Source of the DNA: Bacilli bacterium
Lineage (GTDB): Bacteria > Bacillota_I > Bacilli_A > RF39 > UBA660
Assembly (NCBI GenBank): GCA_017460745.1
Contig: JAFUAL010000019.1
Location: forward strand, 58,022-122,021
Reading direction: 5' to 3'
Length of the DNA stretch: 64,000 bases
A program made the translations under genes and the position numbers. This document shows positions 62,702-64,000 of the stretch, piece after piece. The notes beneath the pieces are model-generated. The model did not search any database, had not been told where the DNA came from, and saw only the letters and a program-made list of their open reading frames with translations. The number at the start of each line of letters is the position of its first letter. Within the stretch, counting starts at the first letter, position 1.

Positions 62702-63682
62702 ATGAAAAATGAGCAAATTTTAGAAAAAGATAAATTAATACCTTTGCTGATAAAATATGTTAAAGTAAATAAAGTTATATTCCCTATTGAGAGAGTTAAG
62801 TATTTATCTAATGAAGAAGTTATAGAAATATTAAAAGATTGTATTGATAATCAAGTAATATATAATCCAAATTATGAAATGGTAAAAAATATTACTCTAC
62901 TTAATGATAAAGATTTAAAAGAAATATACCCTCTTATTAAAGAAAGTATGGATTATATTAATTATGATTATATGAGAGATATTAAAGATTTAGTTAATAA
63001 TGTTAAATCTAGAAAAAAAGGTAAAAAGTATTCTTTTGAAGAACATTTAAAAGCATTAATTATTGCTCTACTCTCAAATCATAGATGGGGAGATAACAAT
63101 ATAAGAGAAAATATGGAAACTATTGATAAGATTTTTCATAACTATGATAAGAATTATTTAAAGGTAGTTGAACCAAGTATTTTAGTTAATAAGTTAAGGA
63201 AGATTCATTGCACTAATCCAATGATAAATAATCAAATGAAAGCATTATCTAAAAATATAATGGTATTAGAAAGAATTGAAAAAGATTATGGAAGTTTAGA
63301 TAAGTTTGTTAAAAAAGAAACTCCTAATGATATTGCTAATATGTTTAATAGTGGTGAATATAAATTAATACAGGTTGGACGAGCTTTTGCTTATGATTAT
63401 TTAAAACGAGTTGGTGTTAATACTTGTAAAAAGAGTTCTCAATTAGAAAGATTATTTGGTAGTCATAGACTAGGAATTGTAGAAAACGCTAATGCAACAG
63501 AACAACAAGTATTAAATATAATTAAAAAGATAGCGATTTTAAATAACTGTGATGAGATAATCGTTGAATCAATAATCCAACAATTTTGTTTATTAAGGTC
63601 TGCTAATATATGTGGAGAACACCCTAATTGTGAGAAATGTAAAATAAGAGATTATTGTAATTATAATAAAAAATGTAACTAA
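62702..63682 (+). CDS. EndoIII (HhH-GPD)-like protein with C-terminal Fe-S cluster
   Basis: A 326-residue protein. The second half resembles Nth/MutY-type glycosylases: IQVGRAFAYDYLKRVGVNTCK (hairpin region) and RLFGSHRL, then C-x5-C-x2-C-x5-C (CGEHPNC, CEKC, CKIRDYC) for a 4Fe-4S cluster. The catalytic Asp of the VDTH-type motif is replaced by Ser (KKSSQLERL), so glycosylase activity is doubtful. The N-terminal 110 residues are helical and unassigned. It is the first gene of the element, so a role in element DNA handling is possible but unproven. Confidence 0.7.
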   Translation: MKNEQILEKDKLIPLLIKYVKVNKVIFPIERVKYLSNEEVIEILKDCIDNQVIYNPNYEMVKNITLLNDKDLKEIYPLIKESMDYINYDYMRDIKDLVNNVKSRKKGKKYSFEEHLKALIIALLSNHRWGDNNIRENMETIDKIFHNYDKNYLKVVEPSILVNKLRKIHCTNPMINNQMKALSKNIMVLERIEKDYGSLDKFVKKETPNDIANMFNSGEYKLIQVGRAFAYDYLKRVGVNTCKKSSQLERLFGSHRLGIVENANATEQQVLNIIKKIAILNNCDEIIVESIIQQFCLLRSANICGEHPNCEKCKIRDYCNYNKKCN

Positions 63683-63742
63683 AGGTATGTTTAACGACAT
63701 ATCTTTTTTGTTGCTTAAAAAAAACGAAAGGAGAAATGATAT

Positions 63743-64000
63743 ATGGAATTAAATTATGCAATATTTAGAAGTGAACCTATTATGACTATACCTGATTTAG
63801 CACAAATAGGATCACATAATAAACGAGAAAAGAAAGCATATCAATCTAACCCAAATATTAAATTAGAATTAACTAAAAACAATATAGAACTTGTTCCTTT
63901 AAATGTTAAATATGTTAAAGGCTTTGATGAATTAACTAAAGAATATAAAAAAGAGCATGATGAAAGAATGAAAACTGAACGAGCTGATAGAAAGAAAAGA
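63743..64000 (+). CDS. MobV-family relaxase / plasmid recombination enzyme (partial)
   Basis: The first 86 codons of a Pre/MobV protein run off the window edge. The start MELNYAIFRSEPIMTIPDLA, then IGSHNKREKKAYQSNP and VKYVKGFDELTKEYKKEHDE, is typical of the family, which nicks at oriT and starts conjugal transfer. GAAAGGAG precedes the ATG. It makes the element mobilizable by a helper rather than self-transmissible. Confidence 0.92.
   Translation, partial: MELNYAIFRSEPIMTIPDLAQIGSHNKREKKAYQSNPNIKLELTKNNIELVPLNVKYVKGFDELTKEYKKEHDERMKTERADRKKR

Larger units (their letters stand above)
62581..64000 (+). mobile_element. Left part of an integrative mobilizable element inserted in spoIVA
   Basis: The element appears to begin where spoIVA similarity ends. 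It carries, rightward, an Nth-like Fe-S protein and a MobV relaxase, and continues past the window. No integrase is seen yet; the recombinase and right end should lie beyond 64000. The left border was placed from protein similarity, not from a duplicated target site, so it is uncertain by a few bases. Confidence 0.8.

Overview
The window comes from a very AT-rich, low-GC Bacillota with a compact genome. It probably belongs to an endospore-forming lineage related to Bacilli or to reduced gut Firmicutes; this is inferred from gene content and no phylogeny was run. Supporting signs are two T-box leaders, FtsA/FtsZ, bS21, YqeY, an omega subunit, a YmfF/YmfH-type M16 pair, a YolD + Y-family polymerase cassette and the sporulation genes spoIIP, ylmC/ymxH and spoIVA. 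Most genes run leftward (minus strand) in short, tightly packed operons. The standard code applies: TAA is the usual stop, TGA is also a stop, and Trp is TGG.

Left third (1-34 kb) is mostly housekeeping. It holds alaS and a small P-loop kinase behind an Ala T-box, valS behind a Val T-box, spoIIP with a small membrane partner, an LtaS-like sulfatase, ftsA-ftsZ, two HD-domain hydrolases, and lepA directly followed by hemW. hemW carries two in-frame TAA codons (codons 40 and 44) inside an otherwise intact frame. Then come a tRNA-Met, a GAF-like/GGDEF protein, a Cas4-like/exonuclease fusion (DUF2779), a GltD-like flavoprotein and a tRNA-Glu. Two tandem metallophosphoesterase paralogues follow, one of which has lost every metal ligand. 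DUF2130, ispD, an SDR reductase and yolD-uvrX complete this part.

Middle (34-54 kb): a MacB-like ABC transporter, then a perfect consensus promoter (TTGACA-17-TATAAT) driving about 470 nt of non-coding sequence whose ends pair with each other. This is a large structured RNA that I could not assign to a family; it lies just upstream of a CorB-like membrane protein. Next are topA, ylmC/ymxH, pyrimidine phosphorylase, thymidine kinase, a cadherin-like surface protein, the M16 pair, a lone Flp pilin and rpoZ. A 545-nt non-coding stretch follows that looks like a convergent antisense RNA pair over a frameshifted 26-residue hydrophobic peptide. After it come an S66 peptidase, ferredoxin, AlkD-like, recO, era, rnhB, yqeY, a VanX-like dipeptidase and rpsU.

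Right end (54-64 kb) is accessory. A bacteriocin locus holds a C39-peptidase ABC exporter, a frameshifted small membrane gene, two double-glycine peptides with GxxxG motifs and a coupled 52-residue candidate immunity protein. A LexA-like regulator that has lost its catalytic Ser is transcribed divergently. Then come a thioredoxin-like lipoprotein, a membrane-anchored HTH protein, a four-Ig-domain tyrosine phosphatase and a Fic toxin-antitoxin pair. Last is spoIVA, cut after about 120 codons by a mobilizable element (Nth-like Fe-S protein, MobV relaxase) that runs off the right edge. None of the peptide genes, the antitoxin or the true hemW start is an obvious long ORF; I found them by reading the gaps.
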